Assembly (NCBI RefSeq): GCF_030689685.1
Contig: NZ_JAUYEY010000050.1
Coordinates: forward strand, 1-58,499
DNA: 58,499 nt
Source of the DNA: Polaromonas sp.
GTDB lineage: Bacteria > Pseudomonadota > Gammaproteobacteria > Burkholderiales > Burkholderiaceae_C
Direction: 5' to 3'
A model generated the notes under the pieces. That model ran no database searches and was not told where the DNA came from. It was given only the letters and a program-made list of their open reading frames with translations. The translations under genes were made by a program, and so were the position numbers. Positions 7,419 to 16,778 of the stretch are shown in pieces (within the stretch, counting starts at the first letter, position 1; every line of letters begins with the position of its first letter).

Positions 7419-8546
7419 CTAGAGATTTCGCTGAATGATGATCTTCTGCACGTCAGACGTGCCTTCATAGATCTGGCAGACACGCACGTCGCGGTAAATT
7501 CGCTCTACCGGGAAGTCGCTCACATAACCATAACCCCCCAGGGTCTGGATGGCGGCGCTACAGACTTCTTCGGCCATCTCGCTGGCGAAGAGTTTGGCCA
7601 TGGCGGCTTCTTTCAGGCAGGGCTGGCCGGCATCGCGCAGGCTGGCCGCATGCCAGATCAGCTGACGCGCGGCTTCAATTTTGGTGGCGCAATCAGCCAG
7701 CCTGAAACCGACCGCCTGGTGGTTGAAGATGGCGGTGCCAAAGCTTTGCCGCTCTTTGGCATAACTCAACGCAAACTCAAACGCGCTGCGGGCCATGCCG
7801 ACACTTTGCGCGGCAATGCCGATGCGCCCGCCCTCCAGCGCGCCCAAGGCGATCTTGTAGCCTTCGCCCTCGGCGCCTATCAGGTTGTCCGCCGGGATGC
7901 GGCAGTTGTCAAAGTTGATCTGCGCCGTGTCGCTGCTGTGCTGGCCCAGCTTGTCCTCCAGCCGCGCCACCACGTAGCCGGGCGCGTCAGTCGGCACGAT
8001 GAAGGCGCTCATGCCTTTTTTGCCGGCGCCCTTGTCGGTGACGGCGATCACCACCGCCGCGTGGCCATTTTTGCCGCTGGTGATGAACTGCTTGACGCCG
8101 TTGATCACGTATTCGTCGCCCTGTTTGACCGCCGTCGTGCGCAGTGATGAGGCGTCGCTGCCCACCTGCGGCTCGGTCAGGCAGAACACGCCGAGCATCT
8201 GGCCCTGCGCCAGCGGTGTGAGCCACTGCTTTTTCTGCGCTGCATTGCCGTAACGCATCAGGATGGCGTTGACCGGGCAATTCGTCACGGAAATCGCCGT
8301 GCTGGTGCCGCCGTCACCGGCGGCAATTTCTTCCAGCACCAGCGCCAGCGTCATGTAGTCGAGGTTGGCACCACCAAACTCTTCCGGCACACAAATGCCG
8401 TAAGCACCCAGCGCGGCCAGGCCCTTGTGTGCCTCGACCGGAAAGTGGTGCTCTTTGTCCCATCGGGCGGCATGGGGCCAGAGTTCGGTCTGCGCAAAGT
8501 CGCGCACCGCGTCGCGGATCATCTGCTGGTCTTGCGTCAAAAGCAT
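7419..8546 (-). CDS. Acyl-CoA dehydrogenase
   Basis: A 375-residue flavoprotein of the acyl-CoA dehydrogenase family, which introduces the alpha-beta double bond in acyl-CoA and passes electrons to ETF. The N-terminal helical domain is followed by FCLTEPQVGSDASSLRTTA (FAD-binding signature) and FITSGKNG. The C-terminal domain has QTLGGYGY and IYEGTSDVQK, whose Glu is the catalytic base in short/medium-chain members. It is the last gene of a minus-strand run, six bases after the SDR gene. Confidence 0.92.
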   Translation of the reverse strand: MLLTQDQQMIRDAVRDFAQTELWPHAARWDKEHHFPVEAHKGLAALGAYGICVPEEFGGANLDYMTLALVLEEIAAGDGGTSTAISVTNCPVNAILMRYGNAAQKKQWLTPLAQGQMLGVFCLTEPQVGSDASSLRTTAVKQGDEYVINGVKQFITSGKNGHAAVVIAVTDKGAGKKGMSAFIVPTDAPGYVVARLEDKLGQHSSDTAQINFDNCRIPADNLIGAEGEGYKIALGALEGGRIGIAAQSVGMARSAFEFALSYAKERQSFGTAIFNHQAVGFRLADCATKIEAARQLIWHAASLRDAGQPCLKEAAMAKLFASEMAEEVCSAAIQTLGGYGYVSDFPVERIYRDVRVCQIYEGTSDVQKIIIQRNL

Positions 8547-8552
8547 GTCAGG

Positions 8553-9221
8553 TCACCAAGTTGCAAAACGCGAGCCGTCGTAATTGAGGAACGCGCCTTT
8601 GTGTTGCGGGGTCAAGGCAGCCAGTGTTTTACGCATGGCCGCCACGCTGCTGTGAACGCTCAGCGGAGCGCCAGTGCCACCCATCTCAGTCTGCACCCAA
8701 CCTGGCGACAGCGCCACCAGCACGGCGCCGGGGTAGTCGTGCTGGGCAGCGGCAACAGCCATGTTCAGCGCCGCTTTGCTGACGCGGTAAGTCCAGGCGT
8801 CACTGGAGGGGACCTCACCGATACAGCCCATCTCGCTGGTGATGCAGGCAAAGCAACCACCAGTCGCCTCTACCAGCGGCGCCACTTGCGGCAGGGCCTG
8901 CATGGCGCCCAGCACGTTGGTGTGCAAAGTGTGGTCAAACACAGCCTGCGTGGGCGGCGTGCGCGCATCGCCTTGGGGGAAAACACCCGCCACATAGAGC
9001 GCAATATCGATTTTTTCACCGTCGAGTTGCCCGGTCAGACCGCTGATGCTGGCCGGGTCGGCCAAATCCAGCTGGAGGGCCTGGGCGCCCAGCTTGCGCA
9101 GACGCTGCAAGCCCGCCTCGTCGCGCGCGGTGCCCAGCACGCGCACGTTATCTGCGCGGTACTGGCGAACAAACTCAAGGCCAATGCCGCGCGATGCGCC
9201 TATCACCAAAACTGTGTTCAT
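8553..9221 (-). CDS. Short-chain dehydrogenase/reductase
   Basis: A 222-residue SDR. The NAD(P)-binding loop is GASRGIG at residues 8-14, the DLAD acidic stretch follows beta-3, and the active site is YRVSKAALN (Tyr-x3-Lys). The catalytic Ser is in ITSEMG. It resembles the CsgA-like/short SDR group acting on carbonyls in the cytosol. It lies in an acyl-CoA operon, so a 3-hydroxyacyl or related substrate is possible but not shown. Confidence 0.88.
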   Translation of the reverse strand: MNTVLVIGASRGIGLEFVRQYRADNVRVLGTARDEAGLQRLRKLGAQALQLDLADPASISGLTGQLDGEKIDIALYVAGVFPQGDARTPPTQAVFDHTLHTNVLGAMQALPQVAPLVEATGGCFACITSEMGCIGEVPSSDAWTYRVSKAALNMAVAAAQHDYPGAVLVALSPGWVQTEMGGTGAPLSVHSSVAAMRKTLAALTPQHKGAFLNYDGSRFATW

Positions 9222-9230
9222 ACCAACATC

Positions 9231-9295
9231 TTTATAGTAAAATCAGGCTGTAGCCCTTTACCTACGGGCGCAAGCAGCTATCTTATTTATAGCAA
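9231..9295 (+). repeat. Dispersed short repeat, copy 2
   Basis: TAGTAAAATCAGGCTGTAG, then CGGGCGCAAGCAGCTATC and TTATAGCA. It has the family core, in reverse orientation to copy 1. Its right end overlaps the 3' end of the thiolase gene and supplies that gene's last codons and TAA stop (9287-9289, minus strand). Confidence 0.8.
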
Positions 9296-10480
9296 CTCCA
9301 GCGCCAGAGCCGTACCTTCACCGCCACCAATACACAGCGTGGCCACGCCGCGTTGAAGGCCGCGCGCCTGTAGCGCATAGATGAGGGTGACGATAATGCG
9401 GGCGCCGCTGGCACCAATCGGGTGGCCCAGCGCGCAGGCGCCGCCGTTGACATTGACGATAGCGTGGCTGATACCCAGCTCTTTCATGGCGGCCATGGGC
9501 ACGACGGCAAAAGCTTCGTTGACCTCCCACAGGTCCACGTCTTTCACGCTCCAGCCGATTTTCTTGAGCAGCTTGTTGACCGCGCCGACAGGTGCGGTGG
9601 TAAACCACTCGGGCTCTTGCGCAAAGGTGGCGTGGCCTACGATGCGGGCGATGGGCTTGGCGCCAAGCTCTTTCGCCGTTGATGCACGCGCCAGCACCAG
9701 AGCGGCGGCGCCGTCGTTGATGGACGAGCTGGACGCGGCGGTGATCGTGCCGTCTTTCTTGAACGCGGGTTTGAGCGTGGGGATTTTGTCGAGCTTGACC
9801 TTGCCCGGGCCTTCGTCGATGGAAACCACCGTCTCGCCACTGCGGCTCTTGACGGTGACGGGTGTGATCTCGGCCTTGAAAGCGCCGGACTCGGTGGCAG
9901 CCTTGGCGCGGTTGACGCTGGTGGTGGCAAAGGCGTCCTGCGCCTCACGCGTGAACTTGTATTTGTCGGCGCACTGCTCGCCAAAGGTGCCCATGGCGCG
10001 GCCGGGCTCGTAGGCATCCTCCAGGCCGTCGAGCATCATGTGGTCAAAAATGCGGTCATGCCCGATGCGTATGCCACTGCGACCCTTGAGCAGCAGGTGC
10101 GGCGCGTTGGTCATGCTTTCCATGCCGCCAGCGACCATCACGTCGCGGCTGCCGACCAGGAGCTGGTCGTGCGCGAGCATCGTGGCTTCCATGCCGGAGC
10201 CGCACATCTTGGACAGCGTGACAGCGCCGGTGCTGGCGGGCAAGCCGCCCTTGAAACCGGCCTGACGCGCGGGCGCCTGGCCCTGGCCGGCCATCAGGCA
10301 ATTGCCAAACAGCACTTCATCCACCTTTTCAGGCGCAATACCCGAGCGCTCAATGGCGGCCTTGATCGCGGCGCCGCCCAGGTCATGCGCGGACAGGCTG
10401 GAAAAATCGCCCTGAAAACCGCCCATGGGGGTGCGCGCGGCGCCAAGAATGACGATGGGGTCGACGATGGTAGTGGACAT
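9287..10480 (-). CDS. Acetyl-CoA C-acetyltransferase (thiolase)
   Basis: A 397-residue thiolase, full length for the family. The nucleophilic Cys93 lies in KMCGSGM. NEAFAV and the GGACALGHPIGASGAR signature carry the catalytic Asn/His, and CIGGGEG holds the second Cys. It condenses or cleaves acetoacetyl-CoA or 3-ketoacyl-CoA. In this leucine/branched-chain context it would convert acetoacetyl-CoA to two acetyl-CoA. The start at 10480 has an AAGGAAAACC ribosome binding site. Its last residues and stop lie inside a dispersed repeat. Confidence 0.95.
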   Translation of the reverse strand: MSTTIVDPIVILGAARTPMGGFQGDFSSLSAHDLGGAAIKAAIERSGIAPEKVDEVLFGNCLMAGQGQAPARQAGFKGGLPASTGAVTLSKMCGSGMEATMLAHDQLLVGSRDVMVAGGMESMTNAPHLLLKGRSGIRIGHDRIFDHMMLDGLEDAYEPGRAMGTFGEQCADKYKFTREAQDAFATTSVNRAKAATESGAFKAEITPVTVKSRSGETVVSIDEGPGKVKLDKIPTLKPAFKKDGTITAASSSSINDGAAALVLARASTAKELGAKPIARIVGHATFAQEPEWFTTAPVGAVNKLLKKIGWSVKDVDLWEVNEAFAVVPMAAMKELGISHAIVNVNGGACALGHPIGASGARIIVTLIYALQARGLQRGVATLCIGGGEGTALALELL

Positions 10481-10498
10481 GGTTTTCCTTGAAAATGG

Positions 10499-10984
10499 TT
10501 ATACAAGCTGGATCACGGTGCCGCGCTCTTCATCGGCGACACGCAGGATGTATTTCTGGAATTGCGGGTCCTCGCCGCGCAACAGCAGCGGCAGGGCATT
10601 GAAAAAATTTTCGCGGCGGCACCAGTCGCGGATGTAGTCGTCCCAGCTATTCCAGCGGCGCGCTTCCACTTCGGACATGCGCTCGCGCCAAGCCACGATG
10701 TAGGCGCGCTCGAAAAGCGAGATCAGCATCTCGTAGATGATCATGGTTCGCTCGTTCTGTTCTGTCGTGGGGTGTGACAGGGCCTCGTTGGTGCGCAGAT
10801 GCAGGTCGGGGTTAGCGAGCACGACTTTCAGAAAGTCGTTGTAAGCGTCAGACAGTAGCTGGTAAGCCTCTTCGTCTTCGTTGTCGCGCTCCTTGCGCTG
10901 CTCCAGCGCAAAGAAAATGATGGCAAACGGCAGGGCCAGTGCGGTCACCACGAAGCTGGCATATTCCCAAGCGTCTCTCATCAT
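10499..10984 (-). CDS. Conserved membrane-anchored protein of unknown function
   Basis: A 161-residue protein. Residues about 7-26 form one hydrophobic helix (ASFVVTALALPFAIIFF), followed by an acidic, charged alpha-helical cytoplasmic domain rich in Trp and Arg (WRERMSEVEARRWNSWDDYIRDW). I do not recognise a catalytic motif. It sits between aceK and the thiolase gene in the same direction with short gaps, so it is co-transcribed with them. No function is proposed. Confidence 0.7.
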   Translation of the reverse strand: MMRDAWEYASFVVTALALPFAIIFFALEQRKERDNEDEEAYQLLSDAYNDFLKVVLANPDLHLRTNEALSHPTTEQNERTMIIYEMLISLFERAYIVAWRERMSEVEARRWNSWDDYIRDWCRRENFFNALPLLLRGEDPQFQKYILRVADEERGTVIQLV

Positions 10985-10990
10985 GCAGCC

Positions 10991-12802
10991 TCAAGCCTTG
11001 GGCTCAGCGTACTTGCGCACAAAGCGCCGCTCGCGCTCGTACGGAAACACGTCATGCACATGACCGGCGGCAATCCGCTCCTTGTGGCCTTGCCAGAAGG
11101 CGGCTTCAAGCAGGTCGGCATGGTGCTTCATGAACACTTCGCGCACTGCGTCGTTGCCCAGCAAAAAGGGGCCGAAGGTTTCCGGAAAGACGTCTTTGGG
11201 ACCGACCTTGTACCAGACCTCGCCGCTCATTTCTTCTTCTTCGTTGCGCGGCGTCGGCACCTTGCGGAAGTTGCAGTCGGTGATGTATTCGATCTCGTCA
11301 TAGTCGTAGAACACCACCTTGCCGTGGCGCGTGATGCCGAAGTTTTTCCAGAGCATGTCGCCGGGGAAGATGTTGGCGGCCACCAGGTCCTTGATCGCGT
11401 TGCCGTATTCCAGCACAGCGCGCTCGATCTGGCCCTTGGCAAAAGGGTCTTCCACGCCGGTGTCAAACGCCTCCTGCAGGTAGATGTTCAGCGGGATCAT
11501 GCGCCGCTCGATGTACACATGTTTGATGATGACTTCGGTCTGGCCGTCGCCGTCGCGGTCGCTGATCTCAAGCTGGCTGGGCGCGAACTTTTCAATCTCG
11601 GCAATCAGCTCGTCGTCAAAACGCTCGCGCGGAAAAGCCACCTCGCTGTACTCCTGGGTATCGGCCATGCGGCCTACACGGTCGTGCTGCTTGACCAGCA
11701 GGTACTTGCCCTTGATCTGCTCGCGCGTGGTGTCTTTTTGCGGCGGGTAATAGTCTTTGATGACCTTGAAGACGTAGGGGAAAGACGGCAAGTCAAACAC
11801 CAGCATGACCATTCCCTTGATGCCGGGCGCGGTGCGGAATTTGTCGGTCGAATGCCGCAGGTGGTACAAAAAGTCGCGGTAAAAAAGCGTCTTGCCCTGT
11901 TTGGCCAGGCCCAGCGCGTTGTAGATCTCGGCGCGTGGCATGCGCGGCATCATGCTGCGCAAAAACTGAACATAAGCCGACGGAATGCCCATGTCGACCA
12001 TGAAGTAAGCGCGCGCAAAGCTGAACAGGATCAGCAGGTCGTCTTCGCCGATCAGCACCGAGTCAATCGCCAGTTTGCCCGATTTGGCATGCAGCAGCGG
12101 CAGCGCAAAAGGCAGCTCACTGAAACCGTTGATCAGCTTGCCGACGATGTAAGCGCCCTTGTTGCGAAAAAACAGGCCGGAGAGCACCTGCATCTGGAAG
12201 TTGGCGCGCAGCTTGACCTCGCCCAGACGAGCGCTGAGCTCCTCGACAACATAACCGGCATCACGCTCCAGGTCCTCGAACTCAATATGCAGTTCGAAGT
12301 CATTGACCAGCTTGACCAGATGCTCTTTCAGGGTGTCGCGTGTGGGGTAGTAGGCCCGGTAGGTCGGCTGCGCAGCCGGTTCGTCGTTTTCGATGTATTC
12401 GGTGCTGACAGCGGGCCGAACGAAAATAAAGTCGTTGTGGAAATAGCTGCGGTGCAGGATTTTGGTGGTGACCGAATTGAAAAAAGTCTCAGCCAGCTCG
12501 GGCTGGTGGTGGTCCACCAGCAAGCCGATGTAATGCAGCTTGATCTGATGCCAGACCTCCATCGGCTGCTCGCCGGCCTTGAACTCGCGCTCCAGCCGCA
12601 TGGAGGCTTCACGCACACGCAGGTCGTAAAACTCGATGCGCTCGCGCTGCGCGCGCTGCTGGCCGTGCCAGTCGGCGGTTTCAAAGCGGTGTTTGGCACG
12701 CGCCGACTCGGTGCGGAACAGCTGGTAATGGCGGTTGAAGCCGTCCATCATCGCCTTGGCTATGTCGTAGGCAAGCGGGGAGTCGAGGCGCTGGGGAAAC
12801 AC
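10991..12802 (-). CDS. aceK: Isocitrate dehydrogenase kinase/phosphatase
   Basis: About 603 residues, collinear with AceK. The N-terminal regulatory region ([20 protein letters not shown]) resembles the E. coli start ADWHAVQQAMKNRIHLYD. The kinase lobe contains [13 protein letters not shown] (ATP-binding Lys) and [31 protein letters not shown] (catalytic and DYDE metal region). It phosphorylates and dephosphorylates isocitrate dehydrogenase, steering carbon into the glyoxylate shunt. I prefer the GTG at 12802, which has GAGG seven bases upstream, over a TTG at 12808. It overlaps the carbonic anhydrase operon end rather than sitting next to aceA/aceB. Confidence 0.93.
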   Translation of the reverse strand: MFPQRLDSPLAYDIAKAMMDGFNRHYQLFRTESARAKHRFETADWHGQQRAQRERIEFYDLRVREASMRLEREFKAGEQPMEVWHQIKLHYIGLLVDHHQPELAETFFNSVTTKILHRSYFHNDFIFVRPAVSTEYIENDEPAAQPTYRAYYPTRDTLKEHLVKLVNDFELHIEFEDLERDAGYVVEELSARLGEVKLRANFQMQVLSGLFFRNKGAYIVGKLINGFSELPFALPLLHAKSGKLAIDSVLIGEDDLLILFSFARAYFMVDMGIPSAYVQFLRSMMPRMPRAEIYNALGLAKQGKTLFYRDFLYHLRHSTDKFRTAPGIKGMVMLVFDLPSFPYVFKVIKDYYPPQKDTTREQIKGKYLLVKQHDRVGRMADTQEYSEVAFPRERFDDELIAEIEKFAPSQLEISDRDGDGQTEVIIKHVYIERRMIPLNIYLQEAFDTGVEDPFAKGQIERAVLEYGNAIKDLVAANIFPGDMLWKNFGITRHGKVVFYDYDEIEYITDCNFRKVPTPRNEEEEMSGEVWYKVGPKDVFPETFGPFLLGNDAVREVFMKHHADLLEAAFWQGHKERIAAGHVHDVFPYERERRFVRKYAEPKA

Positions 12803-12804
12803 GC

Positions 12805-13479
12805 TCAAGCCTCGGCAGAGGGTCGGTTCCAGGTTTCCGCGACCCGGTCGATCGCCTTGCGATACAGGCCGTCAAGTTGCCCGGGGCTGGAGATGCTCAT
12901 CTGCAAGTCCTGCAACAGGCCGTCATGCACACCGAAAGCCCAGCCGTGCACCCTGACCTCCTGGCCACGCGACCAGGCATCGACCAGAACTGTGCTGACC
13001 GACACATTGACCACCTGCTCGATCACATTGATGTCACACAGTGCATTGGCACGCACGGCTTCCGGCAGGCTGTCCAGCATTTGCCGGTGTCGGTGGCGCA
13101 CGTCCTGGATGTGACGTATCCAGTTGTCGGCCAAGCCGATACGCGCGCCCTCCTGGGCAGCCTGCACACCCGAGCAACCGTAGTGACCGACCACCATGAT
13201 GTCCCTGACCTTGAGTCGCTCGACGGCAAACTGGATCGCCGACAGCGCATTGAGGTCGGAATGCACCACGAGGTTGGCCACGTTGCGGTGCACAAACACC
13301 TCGCCCGGCTCCAGCCCGGTGATCTGGTTGGCGGGCACGCGGCTGTCGGAGCAGCCTATCCACATATAGCGCGGGGTCTGCTGCTTGACCAGCCCGGTGA
13401 AGAAACCGGGGCGCTCGCGCTCCATCTGTGCGGCCCAGGCACGGTTGTGGGCGAAGAGCTTTTGTATTTGCAGGGGCAT
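12805..13479 (-). CDS. can: Beta-class carbonic anhydrase
   Basis: A 224-residue beta carbonic anhydrase (CO2 + H2O to bicarbonate). The zinc site is C43-S-D45-S-R47 with H99 and C102 (GHYGCSG). No signal peptide, so cytosolic. It lies nine bases downstream of isovaleryl-CoA dehydrogenase and abuts aceK. Leucine degradation uses a biotin carboxylase (methylcrotonyl-CoA carboxylase) that consumes bicarbonate, which gives the placement a metabolic sense; that link is inference. Confidence 0.93.
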   Translation of the reverse strand: MPLQIQKLFAHNRAWAAQMERERPGFFTGLVKQQTPRYMWIGCSDSRVPANQITGLEPGEVFVHRNVANLVVHSDLNALSAIQFAVERLKVRDIMVVGHYGCSGVQAAQEGARIGLADNWIRHIQDVRHRHRQMLDSLPEAVRANALCDINVIEQVVNVSVSTVLVDAWSRGQEVRVHGWAFGVHDGLLQDLQMSISSPGQLDGLYRKAIDRVAETWNRPSAEA

Positions 13480-13488
13480 GGCCGATTT

Positions 13489-14670
13489 TCACATGGTCTC
13501 GGCAAACAGCTCGCGCCCAATCAGCATGCGGCGTATCTCGCTGGTTCCTGCACCAATCTCATACAGCTTGGCGTCGCGCCAGAGCCGGCCCAGCGGGTAG
13601 TCGTTGATGTAGCCATTGCCGCCGAAAATCTGCACGCCCTCGCCGGCCATCCAGGTGGCTTTTTCAGCGCACCAGAGAATCACCGAAGCGCAGTCCTTGC
13701 GCACCTGGCGCACATGGCCGGTGCCCAACATGTCGAGGTTTTTGGCGACGGTGTAGGCAAACGAGCGTCCGGCCTGCAGCGCGGTGTACATGTCGGCCAC
13801 CTTGCCCTGGATCAGTTGGAACTCGCCAATGGGGGTGCCAAACTGCTTGCGGTCATGGATGTAGGGAATCACGTTGTCCATCACGGATTGCATGATGCCC
13901 AGTGGCCCGCCGGTCAGCACGGCGCGTTCATAGTCAAGCCCGCTCATCAGCACCTTGGCGCCGCCGTTGAGGCCACCCAGAATGTTTTGCGCGGGCACCT
14001 CGACATTGCTGAACACCAGCTCGCCGGTGTGTGAGCCGCGCATGCCCAGTTTGTCGAGCTTTTGCGCGACCGAAAAACCCTTCATGCCTTTTTCGATCAG
14101 GAAAGCCGTGACGCCCCTCGCGCCCAGCTCAGGCTCGGTCTTGGCATACACCACCAGGGTGTCGGCATCCGGCCCGTTGGTGATCCACATCTTGCTGCCG
14201 TTGAGCAGGTAGTAGCCGCCTTTGTCTTCAGCCTTGAGCTTCATGCTGATCACGTCGCTACCGGCGCCCGGCTCGCTCATGGCGAGCGCACCGACATGTT
14301 CGCCGCTGATCAACTTGGGCAGATACTTCTGGCGCTGTTCTTCAGTGCCGTTGCGTTTGATCTGGTTGACACACAGGTTGCTGTGCGCGCCGTAAGACAG
14401 GCCCACCGACGCGCTGGCACGGCTGATCTCTTCCATGGCAATCATGTGCGCCAGGTAACCCATGTTGGCGCCGCCATATTCTTCGCTGACAGTGATGCCC
14501 AGCACGCCCAGGCTGCCCATTTTTTGCCAGAGGTCCATGGGGAACTGGTCGTTGCGGTCGATCTCCGTTGCGCGGGGCGCGATCTCGGCCTGCGCAAATT
14601 CGCGCACTGCGTCGCGCAGTGCGTCGATGTCTTCACCGAGCTGGAAGTTGAGTCCGGGCAGGTTGTTCAC
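13489..14670 (-). CDS. ivd: Isovaleryl-CoA dehydrogenase
   Basis: A 393-residue acyl-CoA dehydrogenase of the isovaleryl-CoA subgroup, oxidising isovaleryl-CoA to 3-methylcrotonyl-CoA in leucine breakdown. Supporting features are [28 protein letters not shown], and [17 protein letters not shown]. The last holds the catalytic Glu at the position special to IVD (E254 in the human enzyme) rather than near the C-terminus, where this protein has [10 protein letters not shown]. It starts at GTG 14670 with AAGGAG seven bases upstream. It follows a PaaI-type thioesterase and the LiuR-like palindrome. Confidence 0.93.
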   Translation of the reverse strand: MNNLPGLNFQLGEDIDALRDAVREFAQAEIAPRATEIDRNDQFPMDLWQKMGSLGVLGITVSEEYGGANMGYLAHMIAMEEISRASASVGLSYGAHSNLCVNQIKRNGTEEQRQKYLPKLISGEHVGALAMSEPGAGSDVISMKLKAEDKGGYYLLNGSKMWITNGPDADTLVVYAKTEPELGARGVTAFLIEKGMKGFSVAQKLDKLGMRGSHTGELVFSNVEVPAQNILGGLNGGAKVLMSGLDYERAVLTGGPLGIMQSVMDNVIPYIHDRKQFGTPIGEFQLIQGKVADMYTALQAGRSFAYTVAKNLDMLGTGHVRQVRKDCASVILWCAEKATWMAGEGVQIFGGNGYINDYPLGRLWRDAKLYEIGAGTSEIRRMLIGRELFAETM

Positions 14671-14688
14671 AAAAGTCTCCTTGAGAAT

Positions 14689-15150
14689 TCAGTTCTTGAC
14701 GTCGTCGCGGCCGGTGATGGTCATCAGCGTGGCGCCCAGGGTAGCGATCAATTTTTCACGCCCGTCGTCGATGGCGTAAGCCCGGCCTTCGGTGACGGTG
14801 ATGGTGCGGCCGGGCTTGATGACCTGGCCGACCATGCGAAAGCTCTGGCCCTTGGCCGGCGCCAGCAGGTTGATCTTGAATTCAATGGTCAGCACGCCGG
14901 CACCCTCCGGCATCAGCGTGAAGCCGGCATAACCGCAGGCCGAGTCCAGCGCCGTGGCGACCATGCCGGCATGCAAAAAGCCGTGCTGCTGGGTCAGGCC
15001 GGCGGCCCAGGGCAGCTCGATCACGACACGACCGGGTGCGATATCGCCCAGCGAAGCGCCAAGGGTGGCCATGGCGCCCTGCAACGCAAAGCTGTCCCGC
15101 ACGCGGGCCGCGTAAGCCGCGTCTTTGGGCTTGAAGTCAGGCTGATGCAT
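14689..15150 (-). CDS. PaaI-type hotdog thioesterase
   Basis: A 153-residue single hotdog domain. QQHGFLHAGMVATALDSACGYAG is the PaaI family active-site helix (HGG-like, with the Asp/Ser helix), followed by LTIEFKINLLAPAKG. It hydrolyses acyl-CoA thioesters, possibly to relieve CoA trapping during branched-chain acid catabolism. It is the first gene after the 24-bp palindrome at 15173-15196, so it leads the presumed LiuR-controlled operon. The ribosome binding site is weak. Confidence 0.88.
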   Translation of the reverse strand: MHQPDFKPKDAAYAARVRDSFALQGAMATLGASLGDIAPGRVVIELPWAAGLTQQHGFLHAGMVATALDSACGYAGFTLMPEGAGVLTIEFKINLLAPAKGQSFRMVGQVIKPGRTITVTEGRAYAIDDGREKLIATLGATLMTITGRDDVKN

Positions 15151-15172
15151 GCGCTGTTTGTCGTTTCTTTTG

Positions 15173-15196
15173 ATTGACGTTTACGTAAACGTCAAT
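15173..15196. promoter_or_regulatory. LiuR-type operator, 24-bp perfect palindrome
   Basis: ATTGACGTTTAC followed by its exact complement GTAAACGTCAAT. It lies upstream of the thioesterase-ivd-can-aceK genes and immediately downstream of the MerR gene. MerR-type LiuR regulators of leucine and branched-chain acid use recognise ACGTnnACGT-like sites. A second related palindrome is at 15668-15685. Confidence 0.8.
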
Positions 15197-15202
15197 TATG
15201 GT

Positions 15203-15604
15203 CTATTTTGCCTTTTTACCGGTCTTGGCCAGTAGCGTACGGGCTTCTTTTTCGTGCACTTTCACTTCTTCCAGGTTGGCCTGCAGGTCGGCCATCTGCT
15301 CTTCGAGCTGCTTGCGATGCTGGGCCAGCACGGCCAGGAACTTGGTCAGTTGCGGGCCGGTGTCACGCGGGCTGTCATAGGTGTCGATGATTTCGCGCGC
15401 CTCGGTCAGGCTCAGGCCCAGGCGCTTGGCGCGCAAGGTCAATTTGAGCCGGGTGCGGTCGCGGGCGGTGTACACGCGGCTGCGCCCGCCCGGCCCTTCG
15501 CGCTGCGGCTGCAGCAGCCCCATGTCTTCATAAAACCGGATCGCGCGCGTGGTCAGGTCAAACTCTTTGGCCAAGTCGCTGATGGAATAGGTGGTGCTTG
15601 CCAT
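15203..15604 (-). CDS. liuR: MerR family regulator, LiuR-like
   Basis: A 133-residue MerR protein: the helix-turn-helix is YSISDLAKEFDLTTRAIRFYEDMGLL, followed by the wing (GGRSRVYTARDRTRLKL), then a long C-terminal coiled coil (residues about 75-130) rich in Glu/Gln/Lys. It lacks metal-binding cysteines, as in LiuR/PksA-type regulators of leucine and isovalerate catabolism. The ATG at 15604 is preferred over a TTG nine bases upstream. Palindromes flank the gene on both sides, fitting autoregulation and control of the downstream ivd operon. Confidence 0.82.
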   Translation of the reverse strand: MASTTYSISDLAKEFDLTTRAIRFYEDMGLLQPQREGPGGRSRVYTARDRTRLKLTLRAKRLGLSLTEAREIIDTYDSPRDTGPQLTKFLAVLAQHRKQLEEQMADLQANLEEVKVHEKEARTLLAKTGKKAK

Positions 15605-15667
15605 GCTTGTCAAACCCGGGTGACAGGACCTTTGTGAAACTGCCCGCCAAATCAGGTGTAATGGGCT

Positions 15668-15685
15668 GTTTACGTTAACGTAAAC
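15668..15685. promoter_or_regulatory. LiuR-type operator, 18-bp perfect palindrome
   Basis: GTTTACGTTAACGTAAAC, a perfect palindrome sharing the TTTACGT/ACGTAAA halves with the site at 15173-15196. It lies between the divergent liuR-like gene and the MBL hydrolase, 25 bases upstream of the latter's ATG, so it could control both. Confidence 0.8.
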
Positions 15686-15710
15686 GTCAATGAATCGGTG
15701 ATCTTACAAG

Positions 15711-16778
15711 ATGAATGCACAGGAAGCCGAACTTCTCTACCCCCTGGGCGACGCCCTGCCGACCGCCGGCGGCACGCTGGAGGTCGCGCCCGGCGTGAAG
15801 TGGATACGCATGGGCCTGCCGTTTGCGCTGGACCACATCAACCTGTGGCTGCTGCGCGACGAGCTTGACGGCCCGCAAGGCTGGCAGCAGGGCTGGACCG
15901 TGGTTGATTGCTGCGTCAGCCGCGACGAAGCGAAAGCCCAATGGGAACAAATTTTTGCCGACGCGCTTGAAGGCCTGCCGATCCTGCGCGTCATCGTGAC
16001 CCACATGCATCCCGACCACCTCGGACTCGCGCACTGGCTGTGCGAACGCTGGAAAGCGCCGCTGTGGATCAGCGCCACCGACTACAACACGGCCAGCCTG
16101 AGCATTCGCGGCGGCACCGGTTTCGGCGGTGAAAATTCAGCCGTTTTTTTCGCCTCGCATGGCCTGACCAACGCCGACTACCTTGCGCAGATTCGTGGCC
16201 GCAGCAACTACTACCCCGGACTGGTGCCAGCCCTCCCCAGCTGCTTTCACCGCATGATGGACGGGCAGGTGATCCGCATCGGCGGGCGCAACTGGACCTG
16301 CATCAGTGGCTACGGCCACGCACCGGAACATATCGCCCTGGCCTCTGAAAACGCCGGCTTGCTGATCAGCGGCGACATGGTCCTGCCGCGCATCTCGACC
16401 AACATCAGCGTCTACGATGTGGAGCCCGAGTCCAACCCGTTGACGCTGTTCCTGCAATCGATAGCCAGGTTCAAGACCCTGGATGCCGACACGCTGGTGC
16501 TGCCATCCCACGGCAAGCCTTTTCGTGGCCTGCACACACGGATTGACCAGTTGCATGCGCACCACCGCGACCGGCTGGCTGAAGTGATGCAGGCCTGCAC
16601 GGCCAGCCCCTGCAGCGGCGCCGACATCCTGCCAGTGATGTTCAAACGTCCACTGGATCTGCACCAGACCACGTTTGCCATGGGTGAGGCCGTGGCCCAC
16701 CTGCATACGCTGTGGTTTGAGGGCAAGCTGCGGCGCCAGTTGGGCAGCGACGGCATCTACCGGTTTCAGCCCGCTTGA
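15711..16778 (+). CDS. Metallo-beta-lactamase fold hydrolase
   Basis: A 355-residue MBL-fold protein with the metal motif THMHPDHLG. The Asp/His ligands recur in GYGHAPEH and ISGDMVLPR, and LPSHGKPFRG is near the C-terminal part. A C-terminal helical region of about 80 residues follows. The family cleaves thioester, phosphoester or lactone bonds; the substrate is unknown. It is divergent from the LiuR-like regulator across a palindrome, so it may belong to that regulon. Its 3' end overlaps the convergent histidine kinase gene by 13 bases. Confidence 0.87.
   Translation: MNAQEAELLYPLGDALPTAGGTLEVAPGVKWIRMGLPFALDHINLWLLRDELDGPQGWQQGWTVVDCCVSRDEAKAQWEQIFADALEGLPILRVIVTHMHPDHLGLAHWLCERWKAPLWISATDYNTASLSIRGGTGFGGENSAVFFASHGLTNADYLAQIRGRSNYYPGLVPALPSCFHRMMDGQVIRIGGRNWTCISGYGHAPEHIALASENAGLLISGDMVLPRISTNISVYDVEPESNPLTLFLQSIARFKTLDADTLVLPSHGKPFRGLHTRIDQLHAHHRDRLAEVMQACTASPCSGADILPVMFKRPLDLHQTTFAMGEAVAHLHTLWFEGKLRRQLGSDGIYRFQPA

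Noticed and set aside
11054..13114. Long plus-strand open frame antisense to aceK and can
   Set aside because: High GC gives long open shadow frames. Its codon pattern and residues mirror the aceK frame, and it has no family signature.
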